Below are positions 17,593-25,832 of a stretch of 64,000 nt of DNA, in pieces. This stretch comes from Haloferax mediterranei ATCC 33500. Its GTDB lineage: Archaea; Halobacteriota; Halobacteria; Halobacteriales; Haloferacaceae. Both the position numbers and the translations under genes were made by a program. The stretch lies in NCBI RefSeq assembly GCF_000306765.2, contig NC_017941.2, positions 2,852,001 through 2,916,000 on the forward strand. The letters are read 5' to 3'. The notes below the pieces were generated by a model. That model did no database searches and was not told where the DNA came from. It saw only the letters and a program-made list of their open reading frames with translations. Positions within the stretch are counted from its first letter, which is position 1. Every line of letters begins with the position of its first letter.

Positions 17593-18243
17593 CTATTCCT
17601 CGTCGGCGTCGAGGATGTTGTGACCCTCGAAGACCTTCCCGAGGCGGTTCATCGAGGAGACGACGACGTCACAGGCAGGGCGGACCGCATCTTTCGGAAC
17701 GAACCCGACCGAGAGACCGGCGACTTCGAGCATCGGAAGGTCGTTCGCACCGTCACCGACCGCCACGGTTCGGTCCATCGGTACGTCGTGTTCGGCGGCG
17801 TAGTTCTCCAGGGCGGTGTCTTTCGTCCCCTCGATGAGCGACCCCTCTACGTCACCGGTGAGTCGGCCGCCCTTCACGGGCAGGCTGTTCGAGACGATGT
17901 CGTCGACCTCGACGCCCTCCTTTTCGAGTGCGCGCTCGACGCCGCGGCGGAAGCCACCGGTAAAGATGGCGACGTGGTGGCCGTAGTCGCGGAGACGCTG
18001 GATGAGTTCGGCCGCGCCGGGGCGGAGTTCGACCTGCCCGTAGGCTTCCTCGGCGAGTTCTTCTTCGAGTCCGTCGAGGAGTCGAGCGCGCGAGCGGAGG
18101 CTCTCCGCGTAGCTAATCTCGTCGTTCATCGCTCGCTCGGTGATATCGGCCATCTCGTCGGCGGTCCCGTTTTGCTTGCCGAGGAGGACGGTCATTTCTG
18201 AGTCCGAAAGCGTGCCGTCGAAGTCGAAGGCGATGATTCGCAT
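17593..18243 (-). CDS. serB: Phosphoserine phosphatase
   Basis: A 216-residue HAD phosphatase catalysing the last step of serine synthesis. Motif I is IIAFDFDGTLSDSE, motif II lies in VAIFTGGFRRG, and motif III/IV is VAVGDGANDLPMLEVAGLSVGF, very typical of SerB. The ATG at 18243 is chosen because the frame upstream overlaps the promoter region of the divergent gene. serA, 1.4 kb away, encodes the first enzyme of the same pathway. Confidence 0.92.
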   Translation of the reverse strand: MRIIAFDFDGTLSDSEMTVLLGKQNGTADEMADITERAMNDEISYAESLRSRARLLDGLEEELAEEAYGQVELRPGAAELIQRLRDYGHHVAIFTGGFRRGVERALEKEGVEVDDIVSNSLPVKGGRLTGDVEGSLIEGTKDTALENYAAEHDVPMDRTVAVGDGANDLPMLEVAGLSVGFVPKDAVRPACDVVVSSMNRLGKVFEGHNILDADEE

Positions 18244-18347
18244 ACGTGCCCGTCGTTCCCGCGGGGTTTCAAAGCTTCCGCGTCGGCAGTTATCGGCGGT
18301 TCGAAACACCGCGTACCTATTTACCGGTCGTCTCCCTGACACCCACT

Positions 18348-18785
18348 ATGGATGAACCTCACGACGCCGAACACGAGACGCTCTCCGAGGTAGAAGCCGA
18401 CCTAACCGACGACTTCGGCGACGACGGAGACGACCCGCTTCGGCAGTTCGTCCGCGGACTTCGCGAGACCGACGACGCAGACGTGCGAGCGGTCGGCCAG
18501 TACGACGGCGAGGAGTACGAACTACTCTACCTGCGTTCGGACCTCGAATCCCGCTTCGACGCCGACGCGCGCGCGAACCGAGTGAAGAACCTCGTGATGA
18601 AGGCGCTCGGCGAACCCGTAACCGACCCCGTATTCGAAGATTACGGCGAGTTAAACGCCGTCGTTCGGTGGTTCGATGAGGCAGTTATCGCCATCTACCC
18701 AGACGACGAGTGGTCCGGCGTCTTTGCGACGTTCGACCGGACGAGCTCGCCGCTCGTTGACCTCGCGTTGAAGCACCTTCTGTAA
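18348..18785 (+). CDS. Conserved haloarchaeal hypothetical protein
   Basis: A 145-residue acidic protein starting at ATG 18348 (MDEPHDAEHETLSEVEADLT), with a TATA-like ctatttacc about 30 bases before it. The body has alternating strands and helices (VRAVGQYDGEEYELLYLRSD; VVRWFDEAVIAIYPDDEWSG) and no cysteines or membrane segments. It resembles single-domain haloarchaeal proteins of unknown function. It is divergent from serB. Confidence 0.75.
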   Translation: MDEPHDAEHETLSEVEADLTDDFGDDGDDPLRQFVRGLRETDDADVRAVGQYDGEEYELLYLRSDLESRFDADARANRVKNLVMKALGEPVTDPVFEDYGELNAVVRWFDEAVIAIYPDDEWSGVFATFDRTSSPLVDLALKHLL

Positions 18786-18824
18786 GGATAGCGGCGCGAT
18801 AACGACGAAATCAAACGAATCGAC

Positions 18825-19490
18825 TCACAGCCGAAGCGGCGTCCACGACTGCGGGCCATCATCAAGTCCGCGAACTCGATACTCCGGGTCACCGTCCGTC
18901 TCGCGGGTCTCCACGATTCCGTCGAACGGTTGTTTCAAGAGCGCTAGCTCGCGTTCGTCGACGAACCCGGTGTCGAGTGTGAATACGCCCGAAAAGCCAG
19001 TCGCTGCGATGCGGCCGGTGATGACATGAAGGAACTGAAACAGTCGTTTCATGTCGGCGTACATCACGAGCGTCGAAAGAACGTGAAGCCCGACTTGGGC
19101 CGACTGGCTCGCCTCATAATGCTCCCGCAGAGCCTCAGTCAGGTGAATTCCGATGCCGGTCAGGTCGCCGGGACTGGAGACATACCGGAGGTTGTCGGCG
19201 GTGGTCCGCTGGTCGAGCAAGTCCGCGACACTGGTCGTGTCGATAACTTCGAACTGCTCGGGTGACACGCCCGTGAGGTGTTCGAGTTCCTGCGCGATGG
19301 TGGGTGCGGGTTTCTTCGTCGTCACGACGACCGTACCGGCGTTCTCGTGCTCCTTCTCGGCGAGCATCGAGAGCATGAGTCGCCGTTTTTTCGTCATCGT
19401 CGGCCCCGCGATGAGGACGGACCCAGTATCAGGAAGCGACGGCCCGACAGCCAACTCAGTCGCCGGTGAGTGCTCGGGACGTAAGGTCAT
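18825..19490 (-). CDS. RecA/RAD55-like haloarchaeal protein with a degenerate P-loop
   Basis: A 221-residue protein with the layout of small KaiC/RAD55-type haloarchaeal proteins (probably the DUF7504 group): an N-terminal strand-loop GSVLIAGPTMTKKRRLML, strand VVVTTKKPAPTIAQEL, and a later strand GVFTLDTGFVDERELALLKQ. The Walker A position reads GPTMTKKR and lacks the second glycine and the GKT/GKS, so ATP binding is doubtful. These proteins are thought to be regulatory or sensory, but function is unproven. It is divergent from serA. Confidence 0.7.
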   Translation of the reverse strand: MTLRPEHSPATELAVGPSLPDTGSVLIAGPTMTKKRRLMLSMLAEKEHENAGTVVVTTKKPAPTIAQELEHLTGVSPEQFEVIDTTSVADLLDQRTTADNLRYVSSPGDLTGIGIHLTEALREHYEASQSAQVGLHVLSTLVMYADMKRLFQFLHVITGRIAATGFSGVFTLDTGFVDERELALLKQPFDGIVETRETDGDPEYRVRGLDDGPQSWTPLRL

Positions 19491-19628
19491 TTGTTTACCC
19501 TACTACGGAATCGTTCATAATACTAGTGAGACGACAACGATTAAACTGGAACCGTGCTAGACACCCACAATGTCACGAAATCGGCCGTTGTGGCAACTCT
19601 TAACCCCCGTGAGTCTGTGCCTATGCGC

Positions 19629-21206
19629 ATGAAGGTACTCGTCACGGACCCGATTGCCGACGCGGGTCTGGACCGGTTACACGAAGCCGGTTACGAGGTA
19701 GAGACCGCATACGACGTTGAAGGTGACGCGCTGCTCGAAGCCGTCTCTGACGCAAACGGACTCATCGTCCGTTCCGGAACACAGGTCACCGAAGACGTGT
19801 TCGAAGCGGCATCTGACCTCATCATCGTCGGTCGCGCCGGTATCGGTGTCGACAACATCGACATCGAGGCCGCAACCGAGCACGGTGTCATCGTCGCCAA
19901 CGCGCCCGAAGGGAACGTCCGCGCCGCCGCCGAGCACACGGTCGCCATGGGATTCGCTTCCGCGCGCTCGATTCCACAGGCACACGCCCGCCTGAGAGAC
20001 GGCGAGTGGGCCAAGTCCGACTACCTCGGCAACGAGGTCAACGGCAAGACCCTCGGCGTCGTCGGTCTCGGCCGCGTCGGCCAAGAGGTCGCAAAGAAGT
20101 TCTCCTCGCTCGGGATGGACATCGTCGCGTACGACCCCTACATCGGCGAGGAGCGCGCAGAACAACTCGGTGCGGAACTCGTCGAGTTCGACCAGTGTCT
20201 CGCCCGTGCCGACTTCCTGACGGTTCACACGCCGCTGACGCCCGAGACGGAGGGACTCATCTCCACGGACGAACTGGAGACGATGGGCAGCGGTTACCTC
20301 GTCAACTGTGCTCGCGGTGGCGTCGTCGACGAGACAGCCCTCGCAGAGGCCGTCGAAGCCGGTGTCATCGACGGTGCCGCAGTCGACGTGTTCGCCGACG
20401 AACCCGTCTCGCCCGACAATCCGCTTCTCTCGGTCGACGACGTGGTCGTCACGCCACACCTCGGTGCATCCACCTCGGCGGCACAGGAGAACGTCGCCGT
20501 CTCGACGGCCGACCAGGTCGTCGCCGCGTTCCGCGAGGAACCCGTCATGAACGCGCTCAACGCGCCCTCGGTCGACGAGAGCGCCTTCCCGCGTATCCGC
20601 CCCTACATCGGCCTCGCCGAAACCGCCGGCAAGATTGCCGGCCAACTCCTCGACGGTCGCCTCGGCGAAATCGAAGTGACCTACAACGGAGATATCGCCG
20701 CCGAAGACATCGAACTCGTCACGGCCTCGGCGCTGAAGGGCGTCTTCACGCCGCTCGAATGGCAGGTCAACGCCGTCAACGCGCCGCAGATTGCGAAAGA
20801 ACGCGGTATCGAAGTCATCGAGTCGAAATCCCGCCAGTCGGAGGACTTCCAGAGCCTCGTGACGGTGACGGTCCGCAACGGCGACGAAGAGATGACCATC
20901 TCCGGGACGCTCTTCGCCGGTGACGACCCGCGCATCGTCCGCATCAACGGCTACCGTCTCGACGCCATCCCCCACGGCCAGATGCTCGTCGCCCGCAACT
21001 ACGACAAACCGGGTGTCATCGGCTTCATCGGGACCGTCCTCGGTGAAAATGATGTCAACATTGCCGGGATGTTCAACGCCCGTCGTGCCAAGGCAGGCGG
21101 CGAGGCGCTGACCGTCTACAACCTCGACGACGAGGTGCCCGAGGAGGTCCAAGAAAAACTCCTCAGCGACGACCGAATCATCGACGTGGACGCCATCACG
21201 CTCTGA
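19629..21206 (+). CDS. serA: D-3-phosphoglycerate dehydrogenase
   Basis: About 525 residues, the long form with a C-terminal regulatory part. It oxidises 3-phosphoglycerate in serine synthesis. The NAD fold is LGVVGLGRVGQEVAKKF. Catalytic residues lie in NCARGGVVDETAL (Arg) and VVTPHLGASTSAAQ (His). An ASB domain follows, then a C-terminal ACT domain (KPGVIGFIGTVLGENDVNIA) that usually senses serine. Two ATGs six bases apart (19623, 19629) are possible starts, and MKVLVTDPIADAGL is the usual N-terminus. A TATA-like ttaaac lies near 19541, giving a short leader. Confidence 0.95.
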   Translation: MKVLVTDPIADAGLDRLHEAGYEVETAYDVEGDALLEAVSDANGLIVRSGTQVTEDVFEAASDLIIVGRAGIGVDNIDIEAATEHGVIVANAPEGNVRAAAEHTVAMGFASARSIPQAHARLRDGEWAKSDYLGNEVNGKTLGVVGLGRVGQEVAKKFSSLGMDIVAYDPYIGEERAEQLGAELVEFDQCLARADFLTVHTPLTPETEGLISTDELETMGSGYLVNCARGGVVDETALAEAVEAGVIDGAAVDVFADEPVSPDNPLLSVDDVVVTPHLGASTSAAQENVAVSTADQVVAAFREEPVMNALNAPSVDESAFPRIRPYIGLAETAGKIAGQLLDGRLGEIEVTYNGDIAAEDIELVTASALKGVFTPLEWQVNAVNAPQIAKERGIEVIESKSRQSEDFQSLVTVTVRNGDEEMTISGTLFAGDDPRIVRINGYRLDAIPHGQMLVARNYDKPGVIGFIGTVLGENDVNIAGMFNARRAKAGGEALTVYNLDDEVPEEVQEKLLSDDRIIDVDAITL

Positions 21207-21219
21207 ACTGGGCCAGCGT

Positions 21220-21681
21220 TCAGCGGAGTCCGAGCGACGACGCCACGCTCGACACCGCGCGGCCGACGGCGGCCCGAACAGTGGCTATCGACTGACCTCC
21301 GTTTTTTGACGACGACCGGTGGTTCGACCGTCGCTGGCGCTTCGAGCGCCGGTTGTTCGACCGCTGGCCGTTCGGCGACTGACCGCCCCGATTGCGACTC
21401 CGGCGACGACTCTCGGCCAAGAGCTGTTCGTATCGGTCGATGATTTCCTGTCGGTCCTCGCCGGCGGCGGCGAGTCGGGCTTTGAGCTGTGCGTTTGCCC
21501 GGCGGAGCGCCTCGTTCTCGCGTTGGAGCGCGGCTTGGTCCGGTCCCGGATTGGACCGGGTGCGCTGACGAGGAGACGCAGTCTTTGGGGGCGAACTGTG
21601 TCCGGACTCGTTCGGGGGGTATGTTCGCGACCCAGAACCGTCTCGGCTGACGGTCCCGGTCGGCATGCTGCTGAGGGACAT
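21220..21681 (-). CDS. Basic low-complexity protein with coiled coil, unknown
   Basis: A 153-residue ORF, unusual here because it is basic. Residues 1-45 are Ser/Pro/Thr-rich and disordered, 46-90 form a clear coiled coil (LQRENEALRRANAQLKARLA), and 92-130 are Arg/Asn/Ser-rich, followed by a short hydrophobic helix (VGRAVSSVASSLGL) at the C-terminus. It might bind nucleic acid or the membrane. It lies between convergent serA and thrC, on the thrC strand. Several ATGs exist near the start. Confidence 0.55.
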   Translation of the reverse strand: MSLSSMPTGTVSRDGSGSRTYPPNESGHSSPPKTASPRQRTRSNPGPDQAALQRENEALRRANAQLKARLAAAGEDRQEIIDRYEQLLAESRRRSRNRGGQSPNGQRSNNRRSKRQRRSNHRSSSKNGGQSIATVRAAVGRAVSSVASSLGLR

Positions 21682-21793
21682 CGTGTGCGATTACATGCCA
21701 CAGAATCAAAAGGGTGTGTCAGACGAACAACTGACGCGCGTCAGCTATCGCCGTCAGTCGTGGGTTAGCGGCGATATGGTCGGTCTCTGGCCC

Positions 21794-23053
21794 TTATTCG
21801 GCGAGGTGTTCGAGTACCGCTTCGGTGTCGTTGGGGACGGGTTCGGGGTCGTCGCCCGCTTCGAACGCGGCGTCGGGGTCCTTCAGCAGGTGGCCGGTCG
21901 TGAGACAGACGACCTGTTCGTCCTCGGCGACGACGCCCGATTCGCGGAGTTTTCGAAGCCCGGCGACCGACGCGGCGGAGGCGGGTTCGACGCCGACGCC
22001 CTCTGCGGCGAGGTCGCGTTGCGCCTCGGTAATCTCCTCGTCGGAGACGGCGACTGCGGTTCCGTCGGTCTCGCGGATGCCGGGAAGCGCCTTCGGCGCG
22101 TTGACGGGGTTGCCGATGCGGATAGCGGTTGCCTTCGTCTCGACTTCGTCCCAGCGCTTGGTCTCGTCCCAGCCGTTTTCGATGGCTTCGACCATCGGTG
22201 CGGCACCCTCGGCCTGCACGCCGGTGAGTTTCGGTACCTCTTCGGGGTCGAGTTCGCCGGATTGAACGAGTTCTCGGAACGCCTTGTAGAGCGCCGAGGT
22301 GTTGCCCGCGTTGCCGACGGGGAGGACGATGCGGTCCGGATACGTGCCATAGTCCTCGTGGAACTCTTCGAGAATTTCGAGGCCGATGGTCTTCTGGCCT
22401 TCGAGGCGGAAGGGATTCAGCGAATTGAGCAGGTACGCCTCGCCGCGGGCGGCGAGGTCCTGGACGATGTCGAGACAGGAGTCGAAGTTGCCGTCGACTT
22501 CGAGGATGCGCGCGTCGTGCAGGGAGGCTTGCGCAATCTTCCCGGCAGCGACCTTCCCAGCGGGAAGGAGGACGAGCGTTTCCATGCCGCCGCGAGCACC
22601 ATAGGCCGCGAGCGCGGCCGAGGTGTTTCCAGTCGACGCGCAGGCGAGTCGGTCGACGCCGAGTTCCTTCGCGACGCGGACGCCGACGGTCATCCCGCGG
22701 TCTTTGAACGACCCGGTCGGGTTCATCCCCTCGTGTTTGATGCGCAGCGTCTCGACGCCGATGTCGGATTCGAGGCGCGGAACGGTGTGTAGCGGGGTCG
22801 CGCCCTCGGGTAGCGAGACGCCCTCATCGAAGGGAAGCGCGGCGTTGTATCGCCAGACGCCGCGGCCGTCGAAGTCGTCCCACGTCGGCGGAGACGCATA
22901 GCGGACTTCGAGAAGACCGTCGCAGTCGTCACACGTGTACCGAATGTCCTCGAACGGCGCGAACTGCGCGCCGCACTCGATACATTCGAGCCAGGTGCCG
23001 TCGTCGGCGACGGATGGCTCCTCGGGGGCAGGTGCCGTGAGTTCGAGGCTCAT
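21794..23053 (-). CDS. thrC: Threonine synthase
   Basis: A 419-residue PLP enzyme converting O-phosphohomoserine to threonine. An N-terminal zinc-ribbon-like pair is present (CIECGAQF, CDDCDG), the PLP lysine is in NPTGSFKDRGMTVG, and the phosphate-binding glycine loop is in LPVGNAGNTSALYKAF. The ATG at 23053 (MSLELTAPAPEEPS) is the natural start, since the frame above it is basic and shadows the intergenic region. It is convergent with serA across the small coiled-coil gene. Confidence 0.93.
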   Translation of the reverse strand: MSLELTAPAPEEPSVADDGTWLECIECGAQFAPFEDIRYTCDDCDGLLEVRYASPPTWDDFDGRGVWRYNAALPFDEGVSLPEGATPLHTVPRLESDIGVETLRIKHEGMNPTGSFKDRGMTVGVRVAKELGVDRLACASTGNTSAALAAYGARGGMETLVLLPAGKVAAGKIAQASLHDARILEVDGNFDSCLDIVQDLAARGEAYLLNSLNPFRLEGQKTIGLEILEEFHEDYGTYPDRIVLPVGNAGNTSALYKAFRELVQSGELDPEEVPKLTGVQAEGAAPMVEAIENGWDETKRWDEVETKATAIRIGNPVNAPKALPGIRETDGTAVAVSDEEITEAQRDLAAEGVGVEPASAASVAGLRKLRESGVVAEDEQVVCLTTGHLLKDPDAAFEAGDDPEPVPNDTEAVLEHLAE

Positions 23054-23159
23054 TGCTCGGGCGGTAGCACCAGAAGGACAAAAACGGGTGGGTTCGGGCG
23101 GCACCTGCCGGTCGAACGGGGACGACGATTCGCTTCGGACGACGCCTCCTGAGCAACGC

Positions 23160-23528
23160 TTACTCGCCGAACGCGTCGATACGGGCGTGGACGTCGTCGG
23201 CCCACTCGTCGAGTGCGGCGTGTAACATCTCCTTCGCCTCCGGAAGCGGGGTTGCCGTGTACTGGTAGACGTATCCACCGGGGTCGAGAAGGCGGCGTTT
23301 CCGCTCGGCGAGTCCCTTGTCGAGAAGCGTCATCAAAGAGCGGTTGACGTTGCTTCGGTCGCGGTCGAGGACCTCCGCGAGTTCCGCGACGGTGCTGCCG
23401 GGATTGTCGAGGAGTGCGAGATACGTCCGACTTTCGTGACTCTGGATTCCGAAGACACAGGCGAGGACGTGCCCGAAATTCGGCTCATCCGTGTTCATTA
23501 AGTCGTCCATATCCGGTGCGTCAGCCAT
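23160..23528 (-). CDS. TrmB-like winged-helix transcription regulator
   Basis: A 122-residue protein with a central winged helix: ESRTYLALLDNPGSTVAELA, DRDRSNVNRSLMTLLDKGLA, and the wing ERKRRLLDPGGYVYQYTATP, then a C-terminal helix likely for dimerisation. This is the TrmB/MarR-like single-domain type common in haloarchaea, acting as a DNA-binding repressor or activator. It lies about 107 bases upstream of thrC on the same strand and might regulate it or an unlinked target. Confidence 0.8.
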   Translation of the reverse strand: MADAPDMDDLMNTDEPNFGHVLACVFGIQSHESRTYLALLDNPGSTVAELAEVLDRDRSNVNRSLMTLLDKGLAERKRRLLDPGGYVYQYTATPLPEAKEMLHAALDEWADDVHARIDAFGE

Positions 23529-23727
23529 ACACGACTGTTTGCCGTGCGTCGAATTAAACCCTCACCTGCCGGAGATTCACCAATTGGGAGAGTCTCCGAC
23601 ATGCCACTCGCGGTACTCCCGGCAAATCGCCTTTCAGCCGATTCGCCGACGGTCGCAAACTGCCGGGTGGCTCACTACCGAAGGGGCGACTCTCACGAGA
23701 CTCACTAAATCGACTCCGAAAACACCG

Positions 23728-23967
23728 CTATGCGTCTTTCGCGTAACCCATCTTCATCACGCACGTCCGCATTCCCTCCTCGTCTTCGTGTTTGTGGAGC
23801 GTCGTCGGCGTGTCACAGTAGAAGGTCGTCCCGTCGTGCCGGAGTGTCACTTCGTGGATACCGCCGAGCATCTCCGCGCGGACGATGATACGACGACCCT
23901 CGCGAAGCGCGTCGAGAATTTCGTCTGCGGTCAGTTCACCGGACTCGATTCGGAGCGGCTCGGGCAT
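23728..23967 (-). CDS. Small conserved haloarchaeal protein, unknown
   Basis: A 79-residue ORF (MPEPLRIESGELTADEILDA) with a helix-strand layout and GRRIIVRAEMLGGIHEVTLR as two strands. Composition and frame bias fit a real gene. It ends KMGYAKDA. It has no cofactor motif; one cysteine lies at FYCDTPTT and another at RTCVMK. Single gene, function unknown. Confidence 0.7.
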   Translation of the reverse strand: MPEPLRIESGELTADEILDALREGRRIIVRAEMLGGIHEVTLRHDGTTFYCDTPTTLHKHEDEEGMRTCVMKMGYAKDA

Positions 23968-24086
23968 ACCCCTACATCACAGGCGAGCCGTATCAGTATT
24001 ATCGATGTCAGACATGTGTGCGCGCCAAAAACCAGACCGCGCCGTAAGGACGAAATCGGTCCGCGGTTCTCCGAGGTACTCGCCGC

Positions 24087-24779
24087 TCAGTTCGTCGTGG
24101 ATTTCGACCGCTGTTCGTCGTCGGTGGCGGGGACCTCGACGCCTTCGGCAGCCTCCGCGACTTCGGTCTCTTTCTGCGTGTCGATGTGCCACCGGTCAAT
24201 CTCGTCTTCGAAGTCCCGAAGCGTGTCGGAGACCTGTTCTTTCAAGTCGTCGTCGTTGACGTTTACCTCGAAGACGAACTCCTCGTTACCCGTTCCGCGG
24301 CCGACTTTCTGGATGTTCGCACTGATAAGTTCGTTGTCGAAGTAGTACGGAGCCAACTGTGTCATCACATTCTGATAGACCGTGTCCTCGACCTTCCGAA
24401 GCGCCTTCCGGCCGGCGGAGTCGGCCGCGCGGGCGACGTAGTTGATGGAGTCTTGCCACGACTCGACTGCTCCCTCGTCGTCTCCTTCTTCGACTTTTTC
24501 GTAGGAGCGAGATAACTTCTCACCGGCAGTCTTGAGGTCCTCGTTAGGCGTTTTTCCCGCCTTCTCACCCTCGCCCTCGTCAACACTCGCTTGTTTTGCT
24601 GTCTTCTCGCTTACGTCCTCGCCGAGTCGCTCGTGCGACTTCGGTCGCCATTCGTCCCAATCATCGAAAGCGACACCGTCGACGCTAGCGTCGCGGAGCG
24701 CACGAGTGATTCGTTCCCCGTGTTCGACGACCTCGTCCCAGGTACCGCGGCATTTGAACCCGGAGATGCTCTCTTCCAT
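24087..24779 (-). CDS. DUF5828-type haloarchaeal protein
   Basis: A 230-residue acidic protein that I recognise as the DUF5828 group by its N-terminus (MEESISGFKCRGTWDEVVEH). A charged, probably extended segment (residues 60-110) is followed by helices (SWQDSINYVARAADSAGRKA; VYQNVMTQLAPYYFDNELIS) and a strand pair (EEFVFEVNVNDDDLKEQVSD). No catalytic motif or membrane segment. Function unknown. Confidence 0.7.
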   Translation of the reverse strand: MEESISGFKCRGTWDEVVEHGERITRALRDASVDGVAFDDWDEWRPKSHERLGEDVSEKTAKQASVDEGEGEKAGKTPNEDLKTAGEKLSRSYEKVEEGDDEGAVESWQDSINYVARAADSAGRKALRKVEDTVYQNVMTQLAPYYFDNELISANIQKVGRGTGNEEFVFEVNVNDDDLKEQVSDTLRDFEDEIDRWHIDTQKETEVAEAAEGVEVPATDDEQRSKSTTN

Positions 24780-24840
24780 GTCGTTGGCGGAACTAGGTGC
24801 CGGACAGTATAAACTCTGCGAGGTAACTAACTTTCGTGCC

Positions 24841-25056
24841 TTACCGCTCGCCGTATATCACGCGCTCAGCGAGGGCATCGAGTCGCGCCGAAAGCCCCTC
24901 GAACCACGCCGCGGGCGAGGCTACTCGCAACGACGATTCGTCAAGTTCGATTCGCTCACCCTCGAATGGGTCGCGGCCCTCGCTCGTACCTCCTGTCGCA
25001 TCGACGACGGTCGTCATCGAACACCGACCGCACGATTCGCGATTCGGGTCGGCCAT
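24841..25056 (-). CDS. Small hypothetical protein with CxxC
   Basis: A 71-residue ORF from the ATG at 25056 (MADPNRESCGRCSMTTVVDA). One CGRC pair sits near the N-terminus, followed by an acidic C-terminal helix (WFEGLSARLDALAERVIYGE). A longer frame to 25152 overlaps the start of the divergent gene and is less likely. Function unknown. Confidence 0.55.
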   Translation of the reverse strand: MADPNRESCGRCSMTTVVDATGGTSEGRDPFEGERIELDESSLRVASPAAWFEGLSARLDALAERVIYGER

Positions 25057-25143
25057 GCGGCGCGATTCGTAACCTTCACGAATAAAACTTAGTTTTCGGG
25101 AAGTCGCGACGGGCTTATAGGGGAATGCGTGGTGCCAAGTGTC

Positions 25144-25806
25144 ATGGGACATGGAGTCGTTGACACCGACGCCGACAAGTCGGAATCCGACGGTTCAGTC
25201 GCTGAACAGCCAACCTCCGGCGAGCCAGCCGAACCAGTCGTCGACCGACCGGAGTGGGACGACGAGTATTTCGACCGCGTCGCCGGGCGACTCATGTTCA
25301 ACTACGACCTCGAACGGGACTACACGGTCTACGGAGAGCGGTTCGACCTCTTTGGGTCGATGCGGATGGAGAGTCAAAAACAGTTCATCCACCAGTCGAT
25401 TAACTACGCCAACCACCACGCCAAGGAATACATGTTCGCTCGGCGGGTCGACACGGCGACGGTTCCCGAACTCGAACGAATCGTCGAGTTAGGCCATACG
25501 CTCGCCGACGAGTGGATCGAACCTGACGAGGAACACTTCGGCACGGACTTCACGTTCGTTCTCGTCGCCGACGAGGTGCCCGAGACTGTCCGCGAGTTCG
25601 TTTCCGGCTTCTCGGATCGGACGCTCATCAAGTTCGGCTACTATGGCCACTACGAAGTGAACGTCGCGGTCGTCGCACCCGACGACGAGGACGCGATTGC
25701 GAGTCAGAACGCCGATTCGGTCGCCGCGTTCACCCTCTGGACTGACGTATCACCGGTTGCATCCGGCGGGCTGCTGCAACGGCTCGTCGAACGATTTCGC
25801 GGATAA
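25144..25806 (+). CDS. Conserved haloarchaeal hypothetical protein
   Basis: A 220-residue acidic protein beginning MGHGVVDTDADKSESD with a 40-residue acidic disordered N-terminus. The folded part runs from WDDEYFDRVAGRLMFNYDLE through LFGSMRMESQKQFIHQSINY to GYYGHYEVNVAVVAPDDEDA. It has no membrane segment or metal motif. The TATA-like gcttatagg at 25110-25118 supports a start at 25144 over 25129. Function unknown. Confidence 0.7.
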   Translation: MGHGVVDTDADKSESDGSVAEQPTSGEPAEPVVDRPEWDDEYFDRVAGRLMFNYDLERDYTVYGERFDLFGSMRMESQKQFIHQSINYANHHAKEYMFARRVDTATVPELERIVELGHTLADEWIEPDEEHFGTDFTFVLVADEVPETVREFVSGFSDRTLIKFGYYGHYEVNVAVVAPDDEDAIASQNADSVAAFTLWTDVSPVASGGLLQRLVERFRG

Positions 25807-25832
25807 AAGAAACGGCGTCAACTGGTCGTCAC

